Positions 8,962 to 17,172 of a stretch of DNA of 64,000 nt are shown here, piece after piece. This stretch comes from SAR324 cluster bacterium (lineage in GTDB: Bacteria > SAR324 > NAC60-12), in assembly GCA_028281495.1 (NCBI GenBank), contig JANQJU010000023.1, positions 186,001-250,000 on the forward strand, read 5' to 3'. The notes under the pieces were generated by a model that had not been told where the DNA came from, did not search any database, and saw only the letters and a program-made list of their open reading frames with translations. Position numbers and translations under genes: made by a program. Position 1 is the stretch's first letter. Each line of letters begins with the position of its first letter.

Positions 8962-10191
8962 ATGAAACTGTTTAGAATCAAAGCAACTGCCAAACAATCA
9001 CTCCTCTTAAACACAGAAGTAGGAGCTGACAGCAACGTCATAAGTTCCACAACTTATGTGCCGGGAAGTTCCGTCCGAGGTGCCTTTGCAGGAGAATGGT
9101 TGAAGCACGATCCTAATGATCAGTCTCAGGCGTTTCAAAAAGCCTTTATAGACGAACGTGTTGTGTTTTCAGCCTTATATCCTGTTTCCTCAAACCTAGA
9201 GCAACGGTCAATTTCCTCAACGATTGGTTGGCAATTTGGACCTGCTTTTCAAACCGCCATGACTTGCAAACGGTTTCCTGGTTTTGCCAAGACTGAGGAA
9301 AAGCACCAAGTGGTTGACTATTTGTTCCAAGGACCATCGAACGACCCAAGCTATAAAATGGCTTTTCAGAGTTGTCAGTATATCTTCCCCGACATTTCCA
9401 TTGGACGTTGTGATGTTGGATTAGAATCGTTGAGTGATTATTTTCAATACAACCCAAACGATTTGAATACTGCTGAAAAAGTTTCACCTAAGACGAGTTT
9501 GAGCACAAAAACGGCGATCAACCCAATGGTTCAAAGCTCACAGGCAGCCCAATTGTATACAATAGAAACTATCAATGAAGGCACTTGTTTTTTAGGAACC
9601 ATCAAATTGCATGAAGATATTGATATCAGACAAATACTCGAAACAAATTATATCCGCGTGGGAACAGGCAACACCCGGGGGCTGGGGAAACTAGAAATTG
9701 AAATCTGTGAAATGCCTAACACTGATCCTATTCCTAATATTACAAAAAGACTTCGCACTCTCAATGCCAACGCTCGAAAGGCAGGGGTTCCCTGTGAAGA
9801 GAAAACCTTCTGGGTGAGTCTCGATTTTACCAGCCCCATCATCTTGACCGATGAATGGATGCGGGATCAAGTCTCTATAAGAAGCAAAGACCTTGAACCT
9901 TATGGTTCTGGTCTAACATGGAAACCAGAGTCTCAAATGACTCGAACACGACGTATCGGAGGATGGAACGCCCTATTAAGAATGCCTAAACAAGAACGCA
10001 TCGGCTTGGATGCTGGAGGCGTCGTCTTAGTAGCAGTTCAGGGTGAAGAATCTGACATTATAAATGCCTTAGAAAAAATCGAGCGCTACGGATTGGGAGA
10101 ACGTTTGGGAGAAGGCTTTGGCCAAGTGATTCCTTGCCATCCGTTCCACAATGATTTTTTTCCTTCTATGGATTCAGAAACAATTACATGA
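8962..10191 (+). CDS. csx10: Csx10-like RAMP (Cas5 of type III-D)
   Basis: About 409 residues from the ATG at 8962; a GTG at 8950 is the alternative. Two RAMP-like halves are visible: 'TTYVPGSSVRGAFAGEWL' near the N-terminus with a mid-protein 'GTGNTRGLGKLEI', and a second half with 'RIGGWNALLRMPKQERI' and 'GLGERLGEGFGQVI'. This two-part build and the G-W-N-A segment are characteristic of Csx10, the Cas5-type subunit of type III-D complexes that caps the crRNA 5' handle. It is the strongest marker that the operon is III-D rather than III-A or III-B. Confidence 0.8.
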   Translation: MKLFRIKATAKQSLLLNTEVGADSNVISSTTYVPGSSVRGAFAGEWLKHDPNDQSQAFQKAFIDERVVFSALYPVSSNLEQRSISSTIGWQFGPAFQTAMTCKRFPGFAKTEEKHQVVDYLFQGPSNDPSYKMAFQSCQYIFPDISIGRCDVGLESLSDYFQYNPNDLNTAEKVSPKTSLSTKTAINPMVQSSQAAQLYTIETINEGTCFLGTIKLHEDIDIRQILETNYIRVGTGNTRGLGKLEIEICEMPNTDPIPNITKRLRTLNANARKAGVPCEEKTFWVSLDFTSPIILTDEWMRDQVSIRSKDLEPYGSGLTWKPESQMTRTRRIGGWNALLRMPKQERIGLDAGGVVLVAVQGEESDIINALEKIERYGLGERLGEGFGQVIPCHPFHNDFFPSMDSETIT

Positions 10192-10245
10192 ATCTTTTAC
10201 GACTAGGCGAATACTGAGTGAGCCTTTAATAAACGTGGAGGTGTA

Positions 10246-10872
10246 ATGAGCGATAATGCTTTTGCTGATTTTTACAAACAACAATCATCGGGGCCACCCA
10301 ACAAAAGCGACAAGGCGGGGGGGGCTTCGAAAAAGAAGAAGCGGCAAAATGATAATCCCCAACAAACTATTTTAACATCTGACGACTCGGCGAAACCCAT
10401 CGGAACAAACACTACTCGTTCGTTTGCTGAAGAAATTAAATGGAGAAGCGAACTTACCTTGGAAATTGACAACGAAAAACGCATCCAAAAAATGCGTGAA
10501 ATCGCCAAAGCAGCCAATAAAAACGGCATCAAACTTACACAGATTCGTCAGTTAGAAAATACTGCGTTTTCAGCAAGGAGTTGGAGCGAAATTCTAGACT
10601 TCATCTATCGACAAATTTCCAAGGACCGTTATTGGAAAGAATGGGGAGAGGAGTTGAAAAAAGAACTACAAGACTTGATTGAGCATTCAAAAGAAATTTG
10701 CAAAAGCTATTGGGACTCAGGCTCCTTATCGGATCGTTTGAAGATCCAGGAATCTACACTGATCCTGATGCGAGGCACAATTTCGCATCTCTCGGCTTTG
10801 TTTGCCTATGAACACAAGGCTCGACAGGTGCGTCACAAAGATCCACAAGGTGCAGAAAAAGGTCGATTATGA
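10246..10872 (+). CDS. Small helical subunit candidate (Cas11/Csm2-like)
   Basis: 208 residues. The first 70 are low-complexity and basic, including 'SKKKKRQ'. From about residue 70 the protein is strongly helical. The segment 'NGIKLTQIRQLENTAF' resembles the 'T-x-x-Q-I-R' helix at the start of Csm2, the small Cas11 subunit that lines the type III complex and contacts target RNA. Its position among the RAMP genes fits. The match is a short motif plus predicted helicity, so the Cas11 role is an inference. Its stop overlaps the next start as ATGA, indicating coupled translation. Confidence 0.6.
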   Translation: MSDNAFADFYKQQSSGPPNKSDKAGGASKKKKRQNDNPQQTILTSDDSAKPIGTNTTRSFAEEIKWRSELTLEIDNEKRIQKMREIAKAANKNGIKLTQIRQLENTAFSARSWSEILDFIYRQISKDRYWKEWGEELKKELQDLIEHSKEICKSYWDSGSLSDRLKIQESTLILMRGTISHLSALFAYEHKARQVRHKDPQGAEKGRL

Positions 10873-11501
10873 GCAACAAGGTTTCCAACGTTCCATTTCA
10901 TTGGATCGAACAAGCATTGTTAGAGTATTCTGACCGTGTGATTTTTCCTATGGTCCAGGACACCCTTGAAGCGCATGGAAGGAGGCATCGTTTTCCCTCC
11001 AATGCTCAGCTCAGCGGTTTATTTCAGATAGCACGAGGGATTCAAAGGTCGGAAGATCTATTTAAGCAAGATCAGAACGATGAGTGTTTCCAAAATTTTT
11101 TAGAAGGTCGCATTCACCTAGCAAAGCGTCGGAGAGATGAACATCTGGAGCAGTTTTTTACCACAATTTATCAGATTCTGTTTGGCAACGATAAAGTTGC
11201 GCTTCGCCGAGCAGCCTCGGCCATTCTGGAAGAGGTCTATGTTAGAGAATTTGATCTGCCTAAGCACAAAATCTCCCCTGAGGAGCGAGAATCCAGTCGA
11301 TTGTTTCTGTTCCAGGAATGGATCAAACACTTTTTTTTTGGCACCAAATATCGAATGCAAAATCACAGCTCTCACCATCACAAATCTCGAAGCCAAAACC
11401 CTCGAAAACCAAGTCAGCGTACCCCAGGCAATCCGAATTCAAACCGACCGAATTCGAAAAACCGTCGCCCTGACAAACACTCTGGATTGCATCGAAAGTA
11501 G
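10869..11501 (+). CDS. Second small operon protein, helical with a basic tail
   Basis: 210 residues, unrecognised. Residues 1-160 are helical and charged ('QLSGLFQIARGIQRSEDLF', 'EQFFTTIYQILFG'). Residues 165-210 are a disordered tail almost entirely of K, R, H, S, N, P and Q, well suited to RNA binding. It starts inside the previous stop (ATGA) and is followed by the next Cas7 gene after nine bases, so it belongs to the cas operon. It may be a second Cas11-type subunit or an accessory RNA-binding factor. Nothing I recognise confirms either. Confidence 0.6.
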   Translation: MSNKVSNVPFHWIEQALLEYSDRVIFPMVQDTLEAHGRRHRFPSNAQLSGLFQIARGIQRSEDLFKQDQNDECFQNFLEGRIHLAKRRRDEHLEQFFTTIYQILFGNDKVALRRAASAILEEVYVREFDLPKHKISPEERESSRLFLFQEWIKHFFFGTKYRMQNHSSHHHKSRSQNPRKPSQRTPGNPNSNRPNSKNRRPDKHSGLHRK

Positions 11502-11510
11502 GAGCCCTTC

Positions 11511-12341
11511 ATGGAATTGCATCATCGATTGAACAATCGTACGGAAATCAAAGGAGAATTAGTCCTCGAAACCGCTTTGCACGTGGGAACCAGCCAGCAG
11601 GAAAGTCGCACCGATTCTCCCGTCGTGCGCACCCAATTTGGTGAAGCTTTTATCCCTGGAGCTTCTCTCAAAGGTGCTTTTCGGTCTCGTGTCGAAAGCC
11701 TCGCTCATATGTTAAAAGATCCAGTATGGGTTTGTTATCTTCAAAAAGGTTTGAGCACTGATGAGTCAAAAAAATGTTTATCCACTGATCAAGAGGGAGC
11801 TAAAGAAATTCAAAATAAGGCGGCTGAAGAAGAAATTACCTCTAAAAAACTCTCAGTCTTTTTAGACGAAAACCTTTGCTCTGCTTGTCAGTTGTTTGGA
11901 GGTGCTTCTTGGCAGGCGAAAGTTTTATTCGATGATGTTCACTTGATGCCTTCCTACAATTTTTCAACAGAATTGCGAGACGGGGTGGGTATTGATCGCG
12001 ACTCTCGGAAGGCCGTAGATCGGGTTAAATATGATTTCGAGGCTGTTCCTGCGGGCAGTCGGTTTGAGGTACGATTACATGCAGAAAACTTGGTAGATCG
12101 GGACTGGGCCATGCTTTCTATTGGCTTACTGGAATTACTCCATGGCAACATTTCTTTGGGTGGCAAAACCAGTCGTGGCTTAGGTAGTTGTCGATTGGAT
12201 TCCGAATCCCTTGAAATCCGATATACGGATTTCAAAGATAAAACTGCCATACTGAGTTACTTTGCTGCCGAGCCGCCAGTTCCCGTAGATAACCCTGAAA
12301 ACTGGCTATTGAACAAACTGGAAAACTTTTTGAAAGGGTGA
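11511..12341 (+). CDS. Csm3-like Cas7 RAMP with putative cleavage aspartate
   Basis: A 276-residue Cas7 protein. 'LHVGTSQQESRTDSPVVR' keeps the D-S-P segment that holds the target-RNA cleavage aspartate of Csm3. 'AFIPGASLKGAFRSR' is the glycine loop, 'CSACQLFGGASW' a zinc-ligand motif and 'SLGGKTSRGLGSCRL' the C-terminal G-rich loop. It should be a backbone subunit and a candidate slicer of target RNA. The start has TAGGAG seven bases upstream. It is closely related in layout to the next gene. Confidence 0.87.
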   Translation: MELHHRLNNRTEIKGELVLETALHVGTSQQESRTDSPVVRTQFGEAFIPGASLKGAFRSRVESLAHMLKDPVWVCYLQKGLSTDESKKCLSTDQEGAKEIQNKAAEEEITSKKLSVFLDENLCSACQLFGGASWQAKVLFDDVHLMPSYNFSTELRDGVGIDRDSRKAVDRVKYDFEAVPAGSRFEVRLHAENLVDRDWAMLSIGLLELLHGNISLGGKTSRGLGSCRLDSESLEIRYTDFKDKTAILSYFAAEPPVPVDNPENWLLNKLENFLKG

Positions 12342-12345
12342 AGTC

Positions 12346-13326
12346 ATGTTCAAACAATTACTCAATGAGTTCCAGGTGAAACTGAGTTTCAAACCGCAAG
12401 GTCCGATCTTGATCAAATCAGGAATTGCGGTATCTGCTAGAACGGATATGTCGTTTGTGCGTACTTTTCGAGGAGGCAGCAATGGGGAGGTCTATCTGCC
12501 CGGCAGTTCGCTCAAAGGAGTGATTCGCTCGCATGCAGAAAAAATTGGTCGTACTTTGAATGAAACTGCGGTCTGCAATCCTTTCAATACCTTATATACC
12601 GGAGGTGCAAAAAACCCCTCCCCATTGGGTGTGGCCAGTTGCAGTGATGCTTTTCGAAAATGCGAAAAAGATAAGATCCCTTTGACAAGCCATGAGGTTT
12701 ACCAGGCGTCGTGCCCTGCTTGTAAGCTTTTTGGTTCGTTAGCAATGGGGGGGCGATTCAATATTGGTGATGCGTATGCTCAAGGTAAAAAGCCGACCAC
12801 GGAGTATCGTGATGGCGTTGGAATTGATCGGTTCACCGGAGGTGCGGTGAATAAAGCGAAGTTCGATTTTGAGGTCATCACCAGCGGAGAATTCTCTGCC
12901 ACACTCAACATCAAAAACTTCGAACTTTGGCAACTCTCGTTGATCAGCTACGTGCTTCGCGATTTTGAAGAGGGTTTGGTATCGATTGGTATGGGCACCT
13001 CACGGGGACTAGGACAAATCGTTGCCTCGCTTGATAGTATCCGCGTGGATGTCATTTCAGCTAAAATCCCAGACTCAATCAATGGCATCGGAGCACTTTA
13101 CCAAGGATCGGATCACGCCCAATATGGTTTTGCTGAAGAACCCTCGGCGGCATTCAAAGACAGAATGGAATTCAAACGCACAGGCATTCGTCACAGCCTT
13201 GTAATTCCTTCCGATAAAAAGGAATCGTTTTATGAGTTGGTCCAAGATTATTTTCCCAACTTCATCCGGAAATTCAATGCTATGCAAACTTGGCGGCACA
13301 ATCATAAAATGCCCTTGTCGGCTTAG
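12346..13326 (+). CDS. Cas7 RAMP with extra cysteine-rich insert
   Basis: A 326-residue Cas7 protein. 'SARTDMSFVRT' places an aspartate at the Csm3 cleavage position, 'VYLPGSSLKGVIRSH' is the glycine loop, and 'SCPACKLFGSLAMGGR' a zinc-type motif. Compared with the previous protein it carries a longer insert before that motif with four further cysteines (around residues 74-120). 'IGMGTSRGLGQI' is the C-terminal loop, and the last 70 residues are an extension. It starts four bases after the previous stop, so the two are translated together. Confidence 0.85.
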   Translation: MFKQLLNEFQVKLSFKPQGPILIKSGIAVSARTDMSFVRTFRGGSNGEVYLPGSSLKGVIRSHAEKIGRTLNETAVCNPFNTLYTGGAKNPSPLGVASCSDAFRKCEKDKIPLTSHEVYQASCPACKLFGSLAMGGRFNIGDAYAQGKKPTTEYRDGVGIDRFTGGAVNKAKFDFEVITSGEFSATLNIKNFELWQLSLISYVLRDFEEGLVSIGMGTSRGLGQIVASLDSIRVDVISAKIPDSINGIGALYQGSDHAQYGFAEEPSAAFKDRMEFKRTGIRHSLVIPSDKKESFYELVQDYFPNFIRKFNAMQTWRHNHKMPLSA

Positions 13327-13366
13327 ATGAGAACGGCTTCAACGACATTTTATCAATCCTAAGGGG

Positions 13367-13984
13367 GTGGCCGTTTTTCACCTACCCCAAGTAATCAATG
13401 GATTCATCGAACTCTCAAATGAACGGAAGATGACAGCTCAACTGCTTTCCAAAACCACTTCCGACGCACCTTACAATGCGCCAGAAGATCTCAAAACGCT
13501 GTGGCAACACGTACCAGAAACCGCCATCGGCTATTTTGCCACCCTATGGACTGCCGATTTCTGTCTTAAATCGGATTTGGAAAAAAAAGCCATTCACGAA
13601 AAAAAACAGCCGGACTTCGAATGGGGGAATTTGATGGAAGGCCGTTTCTTTTGGCAAGACCGAGGGAACCCGATTGAGCTGCGATGGCGGCAGTATCGAA
13701 ACTTTGAGGGCACACTTTGCTGGCAAATCCTGACTGCCGGAGACTTTCCTCCAGCAAATAACTTGGGTTTCGAGTCCGCTCAAGGAGTTGAGCCACCCAA
13801 AACTGACTCAGGCAGCTCTGATACCGAAACCAAAGTGTTTTTAAGAAAGCCTAAGGACATACCACGCACGTTTCATTATCCGGGAGCCAATTTAGACAAC
13901 CAGCAACAGTTGGTGCAACGCATCTGGAAAAAAGGGGGGATGCCATTTTACTACCAATGGGTCGGTATCGAGGAATATCATTGA
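13367..13984 (+). CDS. Csx19-like accessory protein (tentative)
   Basis: A 205-residue protein read from a GTG at 13367 that directly abuts AAGGGG; an ATG at 13430 is the alternative start. The segment 'GRFFWQDRGNPIELRWRQY' and the gene's place between the Cas7 genes and the TIGR03986-like gene suggest the poorly conserved Csx19 protein found in type III-D loci. Csx19 is a complex-associated subunit of unclear role. The sequence evidence alone is weak. The final codons (EEYH-stop) lie inside a 22-bp tandem duplication. Confidence 0.5.
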   Translation: MAVFHLPQVINGFIELSNERKMTAQLLSKTTSDAPYNAPEDLKTLWQHVPETAIGYFATLWTADFCLKSDLEKKAIHEKKQPDFEWGNLMEGRFFWQDRGNPIELRWRQYRNFEGTLCWQILTAGDFPPANNLGFESAQGVEPPKTDSGSSDTETKVFLRKPKDIPRTFHYPGANLDNQQQLVQRIWKKGGMPFYYQWVGIEEYH

Positions 13985-14018
13985 AAACATTGCGGGATAT
14001 CATTGAAAACATTGAGGA
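13975..14018. repeat. 22-bp tandem duplication over the Csx19-like stop codon
   Basis: Units at 13975-13996 and 13997-14018 both begin ATATCATTGAAAACATTG, and a decayed ATTGAAAA follows near 14023. The first copy contains the stop codon, so the duplication lies in the gap before the next cas gene. Confidence 0.85.
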
Positions 14019-14087
14019 ACGTTATTGAAAAATCGAAACGTATGAATTTTTTTCTATTCTAAACTTCCATCCATTTGAAAAGGGACC

Positions 14088-15170
14088 ATGCCACAAAAAC
14101 TTCGAATTCCTTCCCCATTTGGCTTCATCCCATTTCCCGATACTCCCGTGCAGCGACAAAGTGTGGAAGCCTACCAACATCATCGATTTGAAGAATCGTT
14201 GTGCAGCGGAGAAATGACCTTCCACCTGAAGAATCTCACGATGCTGCTCATTGCATCCGGACGTGATGAAGAAGGGTTTCCTAAGCCTCGCAATTCCAAA
14301 AAAACATTTGTGACTTCCCAAGAAAAACCAATTGTACCGGGTTCAAGTCTCAAAGGGTTGTTCCGTTCCACGTATGAGCTAGTGACCCATTCGTGCCTTT
14401 GGATGTTGAGTGATTATTACAAAGCAACGGGCGTGGCTCCAGAAAACTATGAACCGTTACGATCCAATCGATCGAAGTTAAGACGCTGCAATCGTCTTCA
14501 ATCGTTGTGTCCTGCCTGCTCGTTGTTTGGCTTCATGAGCCGAGACGAATCCTGGCGAGGTCGAATCAACATCAGCGATGGCATCTTGATCGGTGATCCT
14601 CGTTTTGAACGGCATCGAGCGTTGCCGATTCAAGGACAACCCCGCCCCAAAGCTCGTCCCAACAGCGACAAATTCATGGATTACCTTCCCAATGATCAGT
14701 TGGCGGGGCGGAAACACTATCACCATTGGAGCCAACCCCCTCGTACCGAACCGATTCCCAAAGACAAAGGCACCACAGGACAGCGTCCGATTGAAGCCGT
14801 GCCTCTATCCGAAGGCCATATTTTTGAATTCTCGATCCACTACACCAACCTCACTGAGTTGGAGTTGGCGCAATTGCTAGAATCTGTTCTCTTGAAGTCC
14901 GGGTGGGCACACCATCTCGGGACTGGCAAATCCTATGGCTGGGGTTCCTGTCGTGTCGAAATGACCGCTTGGAAAGAAATTGATATCCGCAATCGCTACG
15001 CTAGTTTGACCGGTTCCGATCAAAACCTTGACACGTCACAACGTGAAGCCCGCCGCCACGATTTGTCCCAGCATTTGCCGCAAGCCACCCATCAAGCTTT
15101 TGAAGCCTTAGAACCCTATCTGAACTGGGATGGAAGGCCCAAAGAAGGGTATGGGTTTCACAAGCGGTAG
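14088..15170 (+). CDS. TIGR03986-like RAMP (Cas7 with insertion)
   Basis: A 360-residue RAMP protein. 'PIVPGSSLKGLFRSTYEL' is the glycine loop, 'CPACSLFGFMSRDE' the zinc-type motif, and 'GRKHYHHWSQ' the G-R-K-x-Y-x-H signature that marks TIGR03986-family CRISPR proteins. The end has 'HLGTGKSYGWGSCRV'. In III-D complexes this type is the Cas7 subunit with a large insertion at the crRNA 3' side. I see no D-S-P type cleavage segment. It is the last gene of the cas operon; AAGGGA precedes the ATG. Confidence 0.87.
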   Translation: MPQKLRIPSPFGFIPFPDTPVQRQSVEAYQHHRFEESLCSGEMTFHLKNLTMLLIASGRDEEGFPKPRNSKKTFVTSQEKPIVPGSSLKGLFRSTYELVTHSCLWMLSDYYKATGVAPENYEPLRSNRSKLRRCNRLQSLCPACSLFGFMSRDESWRGRINISDGILIGDPRFERHRALPIQGQPRPKARPNSDKFMDYLPNDQLAGRKHYHHWSQPPRTEPIPKDKGTTGQRPIEAVPLSEGHIFEFSIHYTNLTELELAQLLESVLLKSGWAHHLGTGKSYGWGSCRVEMTAWKEIDIRNRYASLTGSDQNLDTSQREARRHDLSQHLPQATHQAFEALEPYLNWDGRPKEGYGFHKR

Positions 15171-15467
15171 TGATTTTAAAACGCTACCTGATACTATTTG
15201 GTTCTTAAAGTTACTTTATTTGGTATCAGCTTTCCATCAAATAAATTAGTTAGAAAAATTATTATAGGCCGTTAAATGCTTAGGCTTTCAGCTTGCGTAG
15301 TTCACTGAAATAAGCATAAATATCCTGATAATAAAACCTGATATCCAGTAGTTGTTTAATCAACTTAATTACTGACTACAACAGGGTAAACCTTCAGAGA
15401 ATTTTCATTGTATTTAAAGCTTCTTAAATGAAATTTCTATTCAACTATATGATTCTAAGTATAAAAA
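15171..15467. other. AT-rich spacer between the cas operon and the mCpol module
   Basis: About 300 bp of AT-rich DNA. CTGATAC (15188-15194) and GTATCAG (15223-15229) form a 7-bp inverted repeat shortly after the last cas gene, a possible weak stem. There are no CRISPR-type repeats and no gene. The mCpol module probably has its own promoter here. Confidence 0.4.
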
Positions 15468-15833
15468 ATGAGATACGCTTTTTTTGACGGTGATAATATT
15501 GGAAGCACCATAAATAGTTTACTTAACAATGGCCGGATCGAAGAAGCTACTTATCTTTCAGAATGCATTAAGAAAGCAATATCTCAAATTGAACAGTACG
15601 TTAACTCTATTCATGGGATAGAATTGATAATAGCTGGAGGTGACGATATTCTTATAAGTTATGAAAACAGAGAAAATGAAGCATTACTCTTAAAAAATAT
15701 ATCAAGTATTTTTATTAAAAAGACAGGACTCTCGATAAGCTGTGGTGTTGGCAACGATGTCTCAGAAGCTTTAGTTAACCTCACAAATGCAAAGCAAAAA
15801 GACAAAGGTAATATTTACATTACTAAGGAGTAG
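15468..15833 (+). CDS. mCpol-like minimal Cas10-type palm polymerase
   Basis: 121 residues, one palm domain only. It has 'FFDGDNIG' with two metal-binding aspartates (D7, D9), the catalytic 'GGDD' (57-60) in 'ELIIAGGDDILISY', and the closing palm pattern 'SISCGVGNDVSEAL' then 'NAKQKDKG'. There is no zinc finger, HD or RAMP-binding part, so it cannot be a CRISPR subunit by itself. It matches the stand-alone 'minimal CRISPR polymerase' family, whose members make cyclic dinucleotides in Panoptes defence (OptS). All catalytic residues are present. It is followed after one base by its partner gene, with AAGGAG at its own 3' end. Local GC is near 32%, far below the flanks, suggesting transfer. Confidence 0.85.
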   Translation: MRYAFFDGDNIGSTINSLLNNGRIEEATYLSECIKKAISQIEQYVNSIHGIELIIAGGDDILISYENRENEALLLKNISSIFIKKTGLSISCGVGNDVSEALVNLTNAKQKDKGNIYITKE

Positions 15834-15834
15834 T

Positions 15835-16899
15835 ATGCGATCTAACCAAATTGGTAATCAGACTCGATTATATATTTTTGCTACGTCTCATGGGCCTGAT
15901 GTCTATATCAATGTATTGGGTCATTGTGTGGAATATTTTAACAATCTTGTAGATCCTGTTTTAGTAGGTATCGAACAAGATCGAGGAAAGGTACGTGATA
16001 AACGTCGTTTGTTGAATCAGATTAAAAATCAAATCTTTGAACAGGTTGATTGTTTACTTCAAGGAAAATACAGGAAAAAAGATAGCCAGCAATGTGAGGA
16101 GCCTACTAAGATAATTGAGGATCATGCCTTTGAAACATATGGAAAAATAGAACGGCTCGACTTACAATTAAAAGTCATTGTTTATGAAGATATGGAGAAG
16201 GACATAACTACCATTTTAGACGAAAGCAAATCCAATACCTGTATTTTTGATGTGAGTGGAATTCTCAACCGCCACCTCATTGATTTATATCATATTCTTA
16301 GATCAAAAGGTGTCAAAGAAATATTTTCATTTGAATTGCCATTAACAAACCAACCCCTTTCATATGATGATAGAGATTTAATTCATAACCGTACATACAA
16401 CGAGACATATAAGTATATCTGTCATGCAGATAGTATGTTTACAAAAAATCAAATAATTACTAATGACATCAAGAATAGAAGTATTTCTGATAATAATATA
16501 GATCAAGGTATTCAAGCTTTTGTTATTATGCAGTATACGAAGGTTTATAATCAGCTATACGATGAAGTGATCGAACCAACTGTTAAAATGGAGCGTATAC
16601 ACTGTATTCGTGCTGATAGAGAATTTACTACTGGCTTAGTCACAACTAAGATAGCCCAATATATTGAGAAATCTGCATTTATTATTGCTGATATTACGCC
16701 TGATAATCCAAATGTTTTCTATGAATTAGGGTATGCTCACGCGATAAATAAGCCTGTCATTTTGCTGTCGAACTTAAAACGGAAAAAAGTGCCTTTTGAT
16801 ATCAATAATTATGATAAGCTTACCTATGAAAATAACTCTAATGGAAGGCAAGAATTAAAAGGAAAGCTCAAAGAATGTATCAAGAAAGTACTTTCTTAA
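15835..16899 (+). CDS. Putative mCpol effector: CARF-like front, TIR/NDT-like back
   Basis: 354 residues from the ATG at 15835, which has AAGGAG four bases upstream; an in-frame ATG at 15787 inside the polymerase gene is less likely. Residues 1-170 look like a Rossmann-type ligand sensor: 'RLYIFATSHGPDVYINVL' near the start and 'CIFDVSG' with 'GVKEIFSFEL' later, recalling CARF domains. Residues 225-354 match the TIR-like/nucleoside-2-deoxyribosyltransferase-like family: 'FVIMQY', 'RADREFTTGLV', 'FIIADITPDNPNVFYELG' with putative catalytic E297 (and D286), then 'KPVILLS'. Such domains often cleave NAD+ or nucleotides. No membrane segment is seen. Probable role: effector held or fired by the neighbour's cyclic nucleotide. 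The ligand and activity are inferred. Confidence 0.7.
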   Translation: MRSNQIGNQTRLYIFATSHGPDVYINVLGHCVEYFNNLVDPVLVGIEQDRGKVRDKRRLLNQIKNQIFEQVDCLLQGKYRKKDSQQCEEPTKIIEDHAFETYGKIERLDLQLKVIVYEDMEKDITTILDESKSNTCIFDVSGILNRHLIDLYHILRSKGVKEIFSFELPLTNQPLSYDDRDLIHNRTYNETYKYICHADSMFTKNQIITNDIKNRSISDNNIDQGIQAFVIMQYTKVYNQLYDEVIEPTVKMERIHCIRADREFTTGLVTTKIAQYIEKSAFIIADITPDNPNVFYELGYAHAINKPVILLSNLKRKKVPFDINNYDKLTYENNSNGRQELKGKLKECIKKVLS

Positions 16900-17172
16900 G
16901 ACAACTGGAATTTAGATATCTCGAGTTAGCCGGAATGGAGAGGAAATCTTGAACGCCTGCGGAGAAATTCAAACTTACGAACACCAAAATCCAGGCTATG
17001 CTCCTGCTTTTTTGTTAACTTATTAGTTCAGCTTCTTTCTTTGAATTTAGTGTATTAATCATCGTGCGTTCCTCCACGCGCTTGTTTTTTTGGCATAGGG
17101 ATTAGCTTTCCAGCGTAGAGTCAATTTCCCTAACCTTGGGGAGTATCGTTGTCCGGATCAATCCGTACTCTC

